From assembly GCA_963676075.2 (NCBI GenBank), contig CAXXNZ010000005.1:1-64000 (forward strand): DNA of 64,000 nucleotides, in the 5' to 3' direction. The notes beneath the pieces were generated by a model, which had not been told where the DNA came from, ran no database searches, and saw nothing but the letters and a program-made list of their open reading frames with translations. This DNA comes from JAHJQZ01 sp963676075. GTDB taxonomy: Bacteria; Pseudomonadota; Alphaproteobacteria; Rhizobiales; Devosiaceae. Shown here in pieces: positions 43,723 through 52,738 of this stretch (the first letter of the stretch is position 1; each line of letters begins with the position of its first letter). Position numbers and translations under genes: made by a program.

Positions 43723-44526
43723 GTGAACACCGGGCTGGTTCAACTCAGGAAAGAGGCGCTGCGCGGCGTCATCGAAATTCGCGGCATTCTCGGCGAGGCG
43801 GTGTCCGAACTTGGCGCGCGTATCGTTGGTGGCCAGTGGGCGCCCGGTGAGTCGATCCCGACCGAGGCCGAACTGTGCGAGATGCTCGGCGTGTCCCGTT
43901 CGGTTGTGCGCGAAGCGTTCCGCATCCTCGGCGCCAAGGGATTGATCCGCAGCCGGACCTCGGATGGCACGCGCGTCCTGCCGCGCGCCGAGTGGCGCCT
44001 GCTCGACCCAGATGTCATGCAATGGCGTATCGCCGCCGGTGACACCAACACGCTATTGCGCGACCTGCAGAAGGTGCGCGATGTCATCGAGCCGGGCGCG
44101 GTCTTTGTCGCGACCAGGAACGCAGATGACGATGACCGTGCACGGGTCAGGCAGGCTTGGGAAACCAAGGATGCCTTGCTCCGGGAGCGCGACCCCGATC
44201 CGACTGATCAGCGCGAGCGTTTCATCGAGACCGATCTTGGTTTCCATCGTGCCCTTTGGCTGGCCGTCGATTCCGATCTGCTGTTTCAGCTCTACACCGT
44301 GATCGAATCTGTGCTGCGCCTGTCATTCGACGTGCAGATGCGGGCCCGCGGCTACGAAACCGAGCTGACAGGCATGGACGAGAGTCACGAAATGCATCGG
44401 GTCGTCTATGACAGGTTCATGGACGGCGACGCTGAAGGCGCCGAAGCGGCGATGCGTGAACTCATTTCGCGTGCCAAGAACGATGCTGGCAAGGGCATGG
44501 CAATGATCGAACAGCATAACGGCTAG
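43723..44526 (+). CDS. GntR/FadR-type regulator with FCD domain
   Basis: The 267-residue repressor has an N-terminal winged helix (IVGGQWAPGESIPTEAELCE, then MLGVSRSVVREAFRILGAKG and LIRSRTSDGTRV, about residues 28-82). The C-terminal all-helical FCD effector domain has the usual metal-site His/Asp pattern (ETDLGFHRALWLAVDSD). Members respond to sugar acids or carboxylates, as in DgoR-like proteins. The GTG start follows AGGGGAGG. It lies 177 bases after tctA and is the likely regulator of the transporter, or of unlinked catabolic genes. Confidence 0.9.
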   Translation: MNTGLVQLRKEALRGVIEIRGILGEAVSELGARIVGGQWAPGESIPTEAELCEMLGVSRSVVREAFRILGAKGLIRSRTSDGTRVLPRAEWRLLDPDVMQWRIAAGDTNTLLRDLQKVRDVIEPGAVFVATRNADDDDRARVRQAWETKDALLRERDPDPTDQRERFIETDLGFHRALWLAVDSDLLFQLYTVIESVLRLSFDVQMRARGYETELTGMDESHEMHRVVYDRFMDGDAEGAEAAMRELISRAKNDAGKGMAMIEQHNG

Positions 44527-44598
44527 CTGCGAACGACAAGCTCTGCTGGCATACGGCACGCAGTCGATCGCGATCGCATCCATTGATGCAGCCGAGGT

Positions 44599-45488
44599 TC
44601 AGGCCGGACCCGGCACCGCCGGCTTTGCAGCGGGCGGTGGGTGCCTGTTGGCGGCCTGTCCGATGGTCACCGAAGCAAGGACGATCAGCCCGCCGAACAT
44701 CTGCAGCGGTGTCAGGGCCTGTCCGAGCCAGATCCAGCCAAGCACAACGGCGGTCAGCGGGCTCATCATGCCGAGCATCGACACTGACGCCGGATCGAGC
44801 CGGGCGAGCCCGCGAAACCACAGCCAGTAGGTAAAGCCGGCGCCGATCAATCCGAGCCAGGCGAATCCGGCGAGATTGAGCGGGGTCAGCGCCGGCAGTG
44901 CCGGTTCGAACATCAGACCGAACGGCAACAGCAATACGCCGCCAGCCGTCAACTGCCAGGCGGTGAAGGTGAGGGGCGGCACCGGCGGTTGCCATTTGCG
45001 CGATAGCACCGTGCCCGCTGCCATCGACAGAGCCCCCGCCAAGCCCGGCGGCAACGCCGAGTGGATCGAGGCGTGCATCCGGCCCGAGAATGAGCAGGCC
45101 AACGCCAACAATGCCGGCAAGAGCCGCACCGACGGCCAAGGGCGAGATTTTCGTGCCGAGCGCGGCGCGGGCCAGCGCCAATACCATCAGCGGTTGTACG
45201 GCGCCGAGAACAGCCGCGACCCCCGCCGGGCAGGCGGTAGGCGGCAACAAAGAGCAGGGACCAGAAAACCGCGAAGTTGAGCGCGCCGAGAACGAGGCTT
45301 CGCAGCACCCAGTCCCGCGACGGCAAGGTGTGGGTCAGGGCCAGCAGGATCACTCCCGCCGGCAGAGCCCTGAGCGCTGCCAGCATGATCGGATGGCCCG
45401 TCGGCAGAGCCTCGGTGGTGACGAGATAGGTGCTGCCCCAGATGGCGGGCGCCAGGGCGGTGACCACCAGATCCTTTGTGCGTGACAT
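44599..45488 (-). pseudogene. EamA/DMT-family transporter with two frameshifts
   Basis: A 10-helix EamA drug/metabolite transporter is spread over three frames. Frame 1 runs from ATG 45488 (MSRTKDLVVTALAPAIWGST) to about 45225 (FVAAYRLPGG). Frame 2 then gives VAAVLGAVQPLMVLALARAA through ARLDPLGVAAGL. Frame 3 gives ALSMAAGTVLSRKW to the stop at 44599. Both shifts fall on runs of five C on the plus strand, at 45220-45224 and 45033-45037, and removal of one C in each restores one frame of about 295 residues. This may be a recent pseudogene or homopolymer sequencing errors. Confidence 0.8.
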
Positions 45489-45502
45489 GGTCATTCCTCG
45501 GT

Positions 45503-45661
45503 TCAGCGTGGCGGCAGGGCATGGAAGAAAGCGATGCGCGGCGTGTCGTAAGGCGCGCAGCCAATGTCGCGCATCAGATGGGCATTGCCGGCAAACGGGA
45601 TGGCCGTGAACCGATGCCCGACGACGTGGTGGCACGCAAGACTGAAAAGCGACTTGGTCAT
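45503..45661 (-). CDS. Small 52-residue ORF coupled to wrbA
   Basis: The stop of wrbA and the ATG of this frame share a base (TGATG), and its stop is only 14 bases before the EamA ATG, so it fills the gap of a tight three-gene string. The predicted protein begins MTKSLFSLACHHVVGHRFTA and ends DTPRIAFFHALPPR; it is His/Pro/Arg-rich and soluble, with two cysteines. No signal or membrane segment is seen. I do not recognise the family. Coupling and clean fit suggest it is translated; the short length leaves real doubt. Confidence 0.5.
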   Translation of the reverse strand: MTKSLFSLACHHVVGHRFTAIPFAGNAHLMRDIGCAPYDTPRIAFFHALPPR

Positions 45662-46284
45662 CACGCGGCGGCCTCCACCGGTTCAAAAACTGCAAGCGCT
45701 GCGGCAAGGCGGGCGACATAGGCGCCCTGGAAGCGTGCGCCGCTCAGGTCGATATCGGTCGGACTGAGCGTGCCGTCGGCGCCGGCGATGGTGCCTGCGC
45801 CATAAGGTGCACCGCCGATGACAGTGTGCTTTTCGGTCTGGCCGGCAAAAGTGTAGGGCATGCCGGCGACGACCATGCCGAAATGGAAAAGTGGCACCTG
45901 CGAGGTCAGAAGCGTCGCCTCGTGACCGCCGTGCTGCGATCCAGTCGAAGCGAAGATGGCGCCGACCTTGCCGACAAGCGCGTTCTCGGCCCAAAGCGCG
46001 CCGGCCTGGTCGAGGAATTGCTTCATCTGCCCGGACATCATGCCGAATCGGGTCGGCGTGCCGAACAGGATGCCGTCGTAGGCGGCGAGATCGGCTGGCG
46101 ACGCGATGCGGGCACTGTCCTCGACATAGCCGGCGCCTTGCCGCACGGCCTCGGGCACGGTTTCAGGCACGCGGGCGATATCGACGCTGGTGCCGGGAAC
46201 GGAGCGTGCGCCTTCGGCGACGGCATGGGCGAGCGAGCGGACGTGGCCGTAGCTGGAGTAATAGAGAACGAGAATACGTGTCAT
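45661..46284 (-). CDS. wrbA: WrbA-type NAD(P)H:quinone oxidoreductase
   Basis: A flavodoxin-like FMN enzyme that reduces quinones by two electrons, limiting oxidative stress. The 207-residue product shows the FMN-binding start MTRILVLYYSSYGHVRSLAH, then GTPTRFGMMSGQMKQFLDQA and STGSQHGGHEATLL, all typical of WrbA (type IV). The ATG at 46284 is used; an upstream in-frame ATG adds four residues. It is 107 bases downstream of a LysR gene in the same direction and is coupled to a 52-residue ORF. Confidence 0.95.
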   Translation of the reverse strand: MTRILVLYYSSYGHVRSLAHAVAEGARSVPGTSVDIARVPETVPEAVRQGAGYVEDSARIASPADLAAYDGILFGTPTRFGMMSGQMKQFLDQAGALWAENALVGKVGAIFASTGSQHGGHEATLLTSQVPLFHFGMVVAGMPYTFAGQTEKHTVIGGAPYGAGTIAGADGTLSPTDIDLSGARFQGAYVARLAAALAVFEPVEAAA

Positions 46285-46391
46285 GTGGAGCCTCACGGGG
46301 GCTTTGTTGCGATGCCCCGGAGGATGCCGTCGACACCGGGGCGGAATAAGCCGCCGGCGCGAAGATGATTGTTTACGTCAGTTGAATAATC

Positions 46392-47279
46392 CTAATTGCC
46401 CATATGCCTGCGAAGATGATCAAGGAAGGCCGTCACCTTGGCGTCCGTACCGAGCCGCGAGGCGGTAACGGCAAAGACGTGTCGGTCGGGCAGGGTATGT
46501 TCGGGAAGGACGCGGACGATGTCGCCACACGCCTCGGTCGAACTGGCGACGAAATCGGGCAGGGTGCCGATGCCCAGTCCGGCGGCGATGAGATCGCGCA
46601 GGACCAGCGAACTGCCGACGCGGATGCGCGGGGAAATGTCGATCTCGGTGCTGCCGTCCGGGCCGGTGAGCGACCAGTGGCTGACGTGATCCGCGAGCTG
46701 GAAGCCTAGCGTGTCGTGGCCATTGAGCTCGTCCGGACGCTGCGGCGTGCCGGCGCATTCGAGATAGGTCGGCGCGGCGTAAAGACATTGCCTGATGGTG
46801 CCGATGCGCCGGGCGACCAGGGCGGAATCGGGTAGGGAGGCGCGGACGCGGATCGACAGGTCGAACCCGCCCTCGACCATGTCGATGACATGATCGTCGA
46901 ACGACAGGGTGATGGCCAGATCCGGATAGGCCGAGGCGAAACCCGGCAGCATGGGCGCGATCACCATCTGGCCGAAGGAATTGGGCGCGTTGACCCGCAG
47001 ATGGCCGCGTACGGTTCCGGCGTGTTCACGGATGCGGTTTTCGATACCCGAAACCGAGGCGAGGATGGTTTGTGCCTCGTCATAGAACAGGCGTCCGTGG
47101 TCGGTCAGGGCCATCGAGCGTGTGGTGCGGGTGATCAGGCTCGACCCGAGGCTTTGTTCCAGCAGCTTGATCTCGCGGCTCAGCAGGGCCGGCGACACGC
47201 CGAGGTCCTCGGCGGCGCGAACAAAGCTCTCGCGCTCGACGATACGGCAAAAGGCGTTCATCACCGACAACTTGTCCAT
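46392..47279 (-). CDS. LysR family transcriptional regulator
   Basis: The 295-residue regulator has the N-terminal winged helix-turn-helix (MNAFCRIVERESFVRAAEDL then GVSPALLSREIKLLEQSLGS, about residues 7-46) and a C-terminal periplasmic-binding-like effector domain. The ATG at 47279 gives the standard N terminus MDKLSVMNAF. LysR proteins normally act on adjacent genes, so wrbA, just downstream, is the likely target. The inducer, perhaps a quinone or electrophile, is inferred only from that neighbour. Confidence 0.93.
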   Translation of the reverse strand: MDKLSVMNAFCRIVERESFVRAAEDLGVSPALLSREIKLLEQSLGSSLITRTTRSMALTDHGRLFYDEAQTILASVSGIENRIREHAGTVRGHLRVNAPNSFGQMVIAPMLPGFASAYPDLAITLSFDDHVIDMVEGGFDLSIRVRASLPDSALVARRIGTIRQCLYAAPTYLECAGTPQRPDELNGHDTLGFQLADHVSHWSLTGPDGSTEIDISPRIRVGSSLVLRDLIAAGLGIGTLPDFVASSTEACGDIVRVLPEHTLPDRHVFAVTASRLGTDAKVTAFLDHLRRHMGN

Positions 47280-47624
47280 TGCCCCTCCCGGATGTCCTGG
47301 CCGCGCGCCCCTCGTACCGGAAAATGGGTGCCAGAATGCTGCTGGTTCTACAACCCCATGCGGTTGCAAGCTCGTCTCTCGAAATGACCAGTCGCGGGGC
47401 GTTTGTTCCACCCCAAAAGAAAACCCCGCGGACGTGCCGCGGGGGAGTTTGGGGGACATTGTCCGGTTGTGTCCGGCTTTCGGGCAAAGCTCCATCTTGA
47501 GAGTTCTGACCGGATATCGCCCCGAGGATGTGAACGTGGGCAGCACGCGCCCCGGCGAACCGGGGCGCAGGTTATTCTTGGAGGAAGGGGGCCGCCGGAG
47601 CGGCCCCCTGATACTCCGGGAGGA
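47280..47624. other. Interval with two hairpins between lysR and the sugar operon
   Basis: No coding frame. Two strong hairpins are present: 47587-47611 (GGGGGCCGCCGGAGCGGCCCCC), and 47417-47444, listed as a terminator. Both lie just beyond the 3' end of the minus-strand ABC transporter operon. Confidence 0.6.
47417..47444 (-). terminator. Intrinsic terminator of the sugar ABC operon
   Basis: On the minus strand the stem CCCCGCGG-CACGT-CCGCGGGG is followed by TTTTCTTTT. It lies about 180 bases after the stop of the substrate-binding protein gene, the last gene of the operon. Confidence 0.7.
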
Positions 47625-48698
47625 TCAGTAGTCCGGGTTTTCGCGGAACGACGGATCGTTGATGTCGTAGATGAAGGCTCCGGCGTCGCGCTTGGCCATG
47701 TAGTCGTCATGGAAGAACGGCACCAGCTTGTCGCGGTCCATGTTCTCCTGGTTGAAGGGGATCACGGAGACGAAGATCGCCTTCTTGTAGGGTTCGCCGG
47801 CGAAATAGGCCTTGATCTGCTGGGAGGCGATGTCGGCTTCCAGCGTCGCGGTCTCGTTGACGTCCATGGTGATGAGGCCGTCTTCAACCCAGTCCCAGGA
47901 CTTTTCCTTGCCGTTCGATGCACCCAGCCAGTAATCGGACGGATCAAGACCGGCTTCCTCGAAGGCCTGCAGCACGCCGGCCATCATTTCATCGTTGTGG
48001 ACATAGACACCGTCAAACCCGTCCGGGCCGAGGCTGGTGATCGCATCCTGCATCACCTTCTTGGCCGGATCGGCGAACCAGCCGCCCGAACCCCAGAACA
48101 CGACCTGCAGGTCCTTGCCACCGGCGCCCTTGACGCCAACGTTTTCGGCGAGATTGCCGATGTCCTTGCCGGCATCGACATAGGATTGTAGGAAGCCTTC
48201 GGTCTGGCCCGAAGCGGTGCCCTGACCGAGCTTGCCTTCGATCATGACGAGCTTCTTGACGTCGCGCTTGAGGGCGGATTCACCGGCATAAACGCCGATG
48301 GTGACCCAGTCGTAGCCGGCGAAGCCGGCAAGGCCGGGCTCGTTCGGCGGATTGTGGGTCAGGTGGAACTCTGGAATGCCGGCGTCATTGGCCAGCCGGA
48401 GCGTCCGCGAGGTGGTTTCCTGCGAATTCTGCACAACCAGGAGAGCGTCAACGCCCTGGGTGATGAAGTTTTCGACCGCGGAGATCTGCTCGGGGGCGGT
48501 GCCCTGACCGACGACGTCGAGAACGGTCCAGCCTTCGCGCTCGGCAAGGGTCTTGAAAACCTCGTAGCCAGCTTTATAGAAGTCGTCGGAGGCGTCCATG
48601 TAGTAGCCGATGACCTTGTCGGCTGCGATGGAACCGGTCGCGAAGGCCATCGTGCCGAGAGCGATCGCTGTCATGAGCGAGACTCTGAGTTTCTTCAT
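47625..48698 (-). CDS. Sugar ABC transporter substrate-binding protein
   Basis: A 357-residue periplasmic-binding protein of the RbsB/XylF cluster. The Sec signal peptide (MKKLRVSLMTAIALGTMAFA to SIA, cleavage before ADKVIGYY) is followed by the type I fold, with GQGTAPEQISAVENFITQGV then DALLVVQ, and the second lobe GPDGFDGVYVHNDEMMAGVL then QAFEEAG. Ligand is a carbohydrate, perhaps a pentose, ketose or polyol, but the sequence does not settle which. It is the last gene of the operon dehydrogenase-ATPase-permease-binding protein. Confidence 0.9.
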   Translation of the reverse strand: MKKLRVSLMTAIALGTMAFATGSIAADKVIGYYMDASDDFYKAGYEVFKTLAEREGWTVLDVVGQGTAPEQISAVENFITQGVDALLVVQNSQETTSRTLRLANDAGIPEFHLTHNPPNEPGLAGFAGYDWVTIGVYAGESALKRDVKKLVMIEGKLGQGTASGQTEGFLQSYVDAGKDIGNLAENVGVKGAGGKDLQVVFWGSGGWFADPAKKVMQDAITSLGPDGFDGVYVHNDEMMAGVLQAFEEAGLDPSDYWLGASNGKEKSWDWVEDGLITMDVNETATLEADIASQQIKAYFAGEPYKKAIFVSVIPFNQENMDRDKLVPFFHDDYMAKRDAGAFIYDINDPSFRENPDY

Positions 48699-48761
48699 TA
48701 TACAACTCCCTTTGAGTTTTCTTGTTCTTGTGCGTTCCGTCGGGTGACGTCACACGATTGG

Positions 48762-49898
48762 TTATTGGGCTTTTGCCTGCATGCTTGCCTGTTCCTCGGC
48801 TCCTCCTGTTTTCCCCTCTGCCGCTTCGCGGGCCTTGTCCTTCTCACGCTTCAGCGACCGGAAGTCGGAGATGCGCGAGGAGATGTCGCCAGCCGAGACC
48901 GCGAGAATGACGATCAGTCCCTTGGCGAGAAACTGCACTTCGGACGGCAGCCTCAGCATGTTCATGGCGTTGGCGATCGATCCCAGGAAGAACACGCCGA
49001 TCAGCGTCCCGACGATATTGCCCCTGCCGCCGGCCAGCGCCGTGCCGCCGATGACGACCATGGCGATGGTGTCGATTTCGAGCCCTTCGCCCAAGGTGAT
49101 GATCCCGGTATTGATGCGGGCAAGCAGCATGGTCGCGCCGATGCCGACGAGCAGACCCTGGATGCCGTAAACGGCCAACTTCATGTTCTTGACGTCGATG
49201 CCGGCGAGAAAGGCTGCACGCGGATTGGTGCCAACCGCATAGATGCGCCGTCCGAACTTGGTGTAAGTCAGCGTCAGCCCGCCGATCAGCGCGATCAGGA
49301 AGAAGACCAGCACATAGGGCGGCACTCTGAGCACCAGGCCGGTGATCGGATCGCGTGCGCCGTCGATCAGGTTCATGGTGAGGAAATCCAGCTCGCCCTT
49401 CATCACGACCTCGCGTGAGTTGGACAAAAGCAGGGCGATCCCCTGGAACGAGATCATGCCGCCGAGCGTGATGATGAAAGGCTCGATGCGGGTGCGCGAG
49501 ATGATGAAGCCCATGGCGCCTTCAAGCGCGATTGCCGAAGCAACACCCAGGGCGATGGAGGGCACCACACCCAGTCCCCAGCGGGAAATCCCCATCGACA
49601 CGACAATCGAGACCAGCGACGCCAGCATGCCGACCGACAGGTCGATACCGCCGGAAATCATTACCATCGTCATCGACACGGCGATGATGCCTGGCACGGC
49701 AACCTGCTGCAGGATGTTGAGGATGTTCACCGGAGAGATGAAGGTCGGGTACTTGGAAAAGCCCGTTGAGATGAGCTGAAGAGCGACGATGATCACCACG
49801 AAGGCGATGAAGATCGAAAGAACGGTGAGGTTCTCGTGACGCTTGAACAGCGATTCCTTGACCTGAGCCGTTGCGGTTGTGTTTTCCGTATTGCTCAC
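48762..49898 (-). CDS. Sugar ABC transporter permease (RbsC family)
   Basis: A 378-residue inner-membrane protein with about ten helices, containing the family pattern VSMTMVMISGGIDLSVGMLA in the first half and VVIGGTALAGGRGNIVGTLI in the second. The C-terminal 40 residues are charged and Ala/Glu/Lys-rich, an unusual cytoplasmic tail. The ATG overlaps the ATPase stop by four bases. The binding-protein gene follows after 63 bases, so the three transport genes form one transcription unit with the dehydrogenase. Confidence 0.92.
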   Translation of the reverse strand: MSNTENTTATAQVKESLFKRHENLTVLSIFIAFVVIIVALQLISTGFSKYPTFISPVNILNILQQVAVPGIIAVSMTMVMISGGIDLSVGMLASLVSIVVSMGISRWGLGVVPSIALGVASAIALEGAMGFIISRTRIEPFIITLGGMISFQGIALLLSNSREVVMKGELDFLTMNLIDGARDPITGLVLRVPPYVLVFFLIALIGGLTLTYTKFGRRIYAVGTNPRAAFLAGIDVKNMKLAVYGIQGLLVGIGATMLLARINTGIITLGEGLEIDTIAMVVIGGTALAGGRGNIVGTLIGVFFLGSIANAMNMLRLPSEVQFLAKGLIVILAVSAGDISSRISDFRSLKREKDKAREAAEGKTGGAEEQASMQAKAQ

Positions 49899-51379
49899 TT
49901 CGCCTGAACTCCTATCGAAAGGGAGAGGATGTTTTCTTCCGTGATGTCCCCACCGGTCAGTTCACCGGCGATTGCGCCATTCTTGAAAACGATGACGCGG
50001 TCGCTCATCGAGATGACTTCGGGCATGTCGGACGACACCATCAGGATCGCCTTGTCCTCCTTCAGGAGGTCGACCATGACCTTGTAGATTTCCTGCTTCG
50101 AGCCGACGTCGACGCCGTGCGAGGGTTCGTCGAAGATGAAGATCTCGCCACCTGTGTTGAACCACTTGCCGAGCACGACCTTCTGCTGGTTGCCGCCCGA
50201 AAGATTGACGGCACGCGTCCGGGCGTTCGGGGCCTTGATGTTCAGGGCCTTGAGATATTTCTCGCCGGTCTCGATTTCCTCGGCCGGACGCACGAGCAGG
50301 TCCGGTGTGTTGACCATGTTGGCCACTGCGACGTTCTCGGCGATGGTCTTGTCGAGAAACAGTCCTGTGTTCTGGCGGTCCTCGGTGATGAAGCACATCT
50401 TGTTGCGGATGGCGTCCTTCGGACTGCGGTTCCGTACCGCTTCGCCCTTGATGCGGATTTCGCCATAGGTGAGGGGCGCGCTGCCGAACAGCACTTCCAT
50501 CAGTTCCGAGCGACCCGAGCCGACCATTCCGGCAATGCCGAGAACCTCGCCGCGATGTAGATCGAACGAGACGTTCTTGACGCCAGCGCCGGTGATGTTG
50601 CGCGCTTCAAGGATCACCTCGCCGGGCGCGATGTGTTCGCGCTCGTAGAAGGTCGAGGGATCGCGGCCGACCATGTCCTTGATCAGTGTCGACTTGTCGA
50701 GCCCGGCGATCGGATAGCTCGACACTCTGGTGCCGTCGCGCAGCACCGTGGCGCGGTCGCCGATGGCGAAGACCTCGTCGAGGTGATGCGATATGTAGAT
50801 GATGCCGATGCCGTCGTCCCGGACCTGCCGGACGATGTCGAGAACGGTGTCGATCTCCTTGGACGAGAACGACGCTGTCGGTTCGTCGAGGATGATGACG
50901 TTCGACTTGAACACCAGCGCCTTGGCGATCTCGACGATCTTCTGCTGGCCGCTGGTCAGGTCGCGCATCTTGATGTCGGGATCGAGATCGCTCTTGAGGT
51001 ATCTCAGGACCTTCTCGGTTTCCGTGCGCATCTTCTCGCGCTGCACCAGCCCGTAGCGGGTGATCTCCGCACCCGAGAAGATGTTCTCGGTGATCGACAG
51101 GTCATCGAAGACGATGTGCTCCTGATAGATGGTGTGGATACCCATCTCGAGCGCGGAGCGCGGCGTCAGCGAAACCTTTTTGCCGCCGACCAGAATCTCG
51201 CCGCCGTCGTCGGGCTGATAAGCGCCGGACAGGATCTTGATCAGCGTCGACTTGCCGGCGCCGTTCTCGCCGCACAGGCAGTGAACCTCGCCTTCCTTCA
51301 GGTCGAACGAGATGCCTTCCAGGGCTCTGACGCCGGGGAACGTCTTCGATATGTGCGACAGACGCAGGATTTCGTCCAT
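49895..51379 (-). CDS. Sugar ABC transporter ATP-binding protein (RbsA family)
   Basis: A 494-residue duplicated ATPase. Domain 1 has Walker A CGENGAGKSTLIKILSG (about residues 37-53), signature LTSGQQKIVEIAKAL and Walker B VIILDEPTASFSS. Domain 2 has the degenerate Walker A GMVGSGRSELMEVLFG, signature LSGGNQQKVVLGKWF and EIFIFDEPSHGVDVGSKQEI, all normal for RbsA/XylG. The ATG at 51379 follows GGAGGA. A longer upstream frame runs into the dehydrogenase and is rejected. It lies 40 bases after the dehydrogenase stop and overlaps the permease start. Confidence 0.95.
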   Translation of the reverse strand: MDEILRLSHISKTFPGVRALEGISFDLKEGEVHCLCGENGAGKSTLIKILSGAYQPDDGGEILVGGKKVSLTPRSALEMGIHTIYQEHIVFDDLSITENIFSGAEITRYGLVQREKMRTETEKVLRYLKSDLDPDIKMRDLTSGQQKIVEIAKALVFKSNVIILDEPTASFSSKEIDTVLDIVRQVRDDGIGIIYISHHLDEVFAIGDRATVLRDGTRVSSYPIAGLDKSTLIKDMVGRDPSTFYEREHIAPGEVILEARNITGAGVKNVSFDLHRGEVLGIAGMVGSGRSELMEVLFGSAPLTYGEIRIKGEAVRNRSPKDAIRNKMCFITEDRQNTGLFLDKTIAENVAVANMVNTPDLLVRPAEEIETGEKYLKALNIKAPNARTRAVNLSGGNQQKVVLGKWFNTGGEIFIFDEPSHGVDVGSKQEIYKVMVDLLKEDKAILMVSSDMPEVISMSDRVIVFKNGAIAGELTGGDITEENILSLSIGVQAK

Positions 51380-51419
51380 GCTCTCCTCCAAACGCACGGA
51401 TGGCGATTTCAAAAAGCGC

Positions 51420-52529
51420 TCAGCGCTTGGTGAAATCGGGCACCTGAACGATCTCGCCACCCTTGAGCGCCGACTGGTGGGCGCAGATGCCGACAGACGT
51501 CCAGTTGGCGGACTGTTCGACATTGGGGTAGGGATCGCGGTCCTGAAGCAGGGCGTTGATGAACTCGTTGACCATGTGCGGGTGCGAGCCGCCATGACCG
51601 CCGCCCTGGATGAAGCTCAGGTGATCCTCGTCGACGATGCCCATGGTGAACTTCTGGATTTCCTTGGGCAGAAGATGCGCATAATCGGGCACCTCGACAC
51701 GCTCGGCGATCTCGGGCTCCGGCTTCTTGGCGGTGTGCAGCACCGGGTTCTCGCCCGTGACCAGCTGCCACTCGAAGCTCTTCTTGGAGCCGTAAACGTC
51801 GACGCTTTCGCGGTACTGGCGCGCCGTATCCCACAGGAAACGCCACAGATGGGTCGCGATGTCGGAATCCTTGATCTTGATGTGGCAGGACTCGACGGCG
51901 AATTTGGAGCCTGACCGGTCGGCACATTCGTCGTTGATCGTGCCCGAGCCGAAGCAGCTGACATAGTCCGCCATGCCGTCGACCATCGCCATCAGCGGGG
52001 AAACGACATGGGTGGCATAGTGCATGGGCACCATGTCCTTCCAATAGTCGGGCCAACCTTCCATGTCCTGGGGATGGGACGCCTGCATGTACTGGATCTT
52101 GCCGAGCTCGCCCTTGTCGTAGAGCTCCTTGATGAACAGGTACTCGCGGGAATAAACGACCGTCTCCGCCATCATGTATTTCAGCCCTGTCTCGCGGACG
52201 AGCGCCACGATCTCCTTGGCTTCCTCGACGGTCGTCGCCATGGGCACGGTGCACATGACGTGCTTGCCGGCCTTCAGCGCCGCAATCGTCATCGGGGCGT
52301 GATCGGGGATCGGGGAGTTGATGTGGACGAAATCGACATTGGGGTCGGTCAGGACTTCGCGGAAATCGCTGTAGCGCGTTTCGATGCCGAACTGGTCGCC
52401 GACTTCATCGAGCTTGGCACGATTGCGCTGGCAGATTGCGGTCACCTCCGCATGCGGATGCGCCTGATAGATCGGAATGAACTCCGCGCCGAAACCGAGC
52501 CCGATCATTCCTACCCGAACCTTATCCAT
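51420..52529 (-). CDS. Gfo/Idh/MocA family dehydrogenase
   Basis: NAD(P)-dependent oxidoreductase of sugars, sugar alcohols or inositols (369 residues). The N-terminal Rossmann fold starts VRVGMIGLGFGAEFIPIYQA (about residues 4-23). The EKP-like catalytic motif is in KAGKHVMCTVPMATTVEEAK, with Thr-Val-Pro in place of Glu-Lys-Pro, which is unusual. The C-terminal domain has GSHPHMVNEFINAL near 325. It heads the operon with the ABC transporter genes, so it probably oxidises the imported sugar. A 30-bp motif (52587-52616) lies 57 bases upstream. Confidence 0.9.
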   Translation of the reverse strand: MDKVRVGMIGLGFGAEFIPIYQAHPHAEVTAICQRNRAKLDEVGDQFGIETRYSDFREVLTDPNVDFVHINSPIPDHAPMTIAALKAGKHVMCTVPMATTVEEAKEIVALVRETGLKYMMAETVVYSREYLFIKELYDKGELGKIQYMQASHPQDMEGWPDYWKDMVPMHYATHVVSPLMAMVDGMADYVSCFGSGTINDECADRSGSKFAVESCHIKIKDSDIATHLWRFLWDTARQYRESVDVYGSKKSFEWQLVTGENPVLHTAKKPEPEIAERVEVPDYAHLLPKEIQKFTMGIVDEDHLSFIQGGGHGGSHPHMVNEFINALLQDRDPYPNVEQSANWTSVGICAHQSALKGGEIVQVPDFTKR

Positions 52530-52586
52530 GGTACTCCCCCAAGGTCTTTGTTGTGGGGAGTATTAGCGCTGTCATGGGGAATGAAC

Positions 52587-52616
52587 ATGAGCATTCACGC
52601 GAGAATATTGAGATAT
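52587..52616. promoter_or_regulatory. Shared 30-bp regulatory motif, copy 1
   Basis: Thirty bases starting ATGAGCATTC and ending GAGATAT, 57 bases upstream of the dehydrogenase-transporter operon. Copy 2 at 54971-55000 agrees at 26 of 30 positions (differences at positions 11, 20, 21 and 22). Three GAG half-site-like elements (positions 3, 15, 24) suggest direct repeats, as bound by AraC/XylR-type dimers. The XylR-like regulator gene lies between the two copies. Confidence 0.7.
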
Positions 52617-52738
52617 TTTCCCGGTTTCGAATGCGCCATTTCACCGCTATGTGCGGCACGCTAAGATGCTGATAAAGAACGGAAATACTCTGCAGAGCCG
52701 ACGGGCTCGCCTTGGGATGGCGACCCGTTCCGGATGGC

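Noticed and set aside
46283..46468. Small plus-strand frames near the lysR-wrbA gap
   Set aside because: No start signals; they overlap the clear minus-strand genes or their control region.
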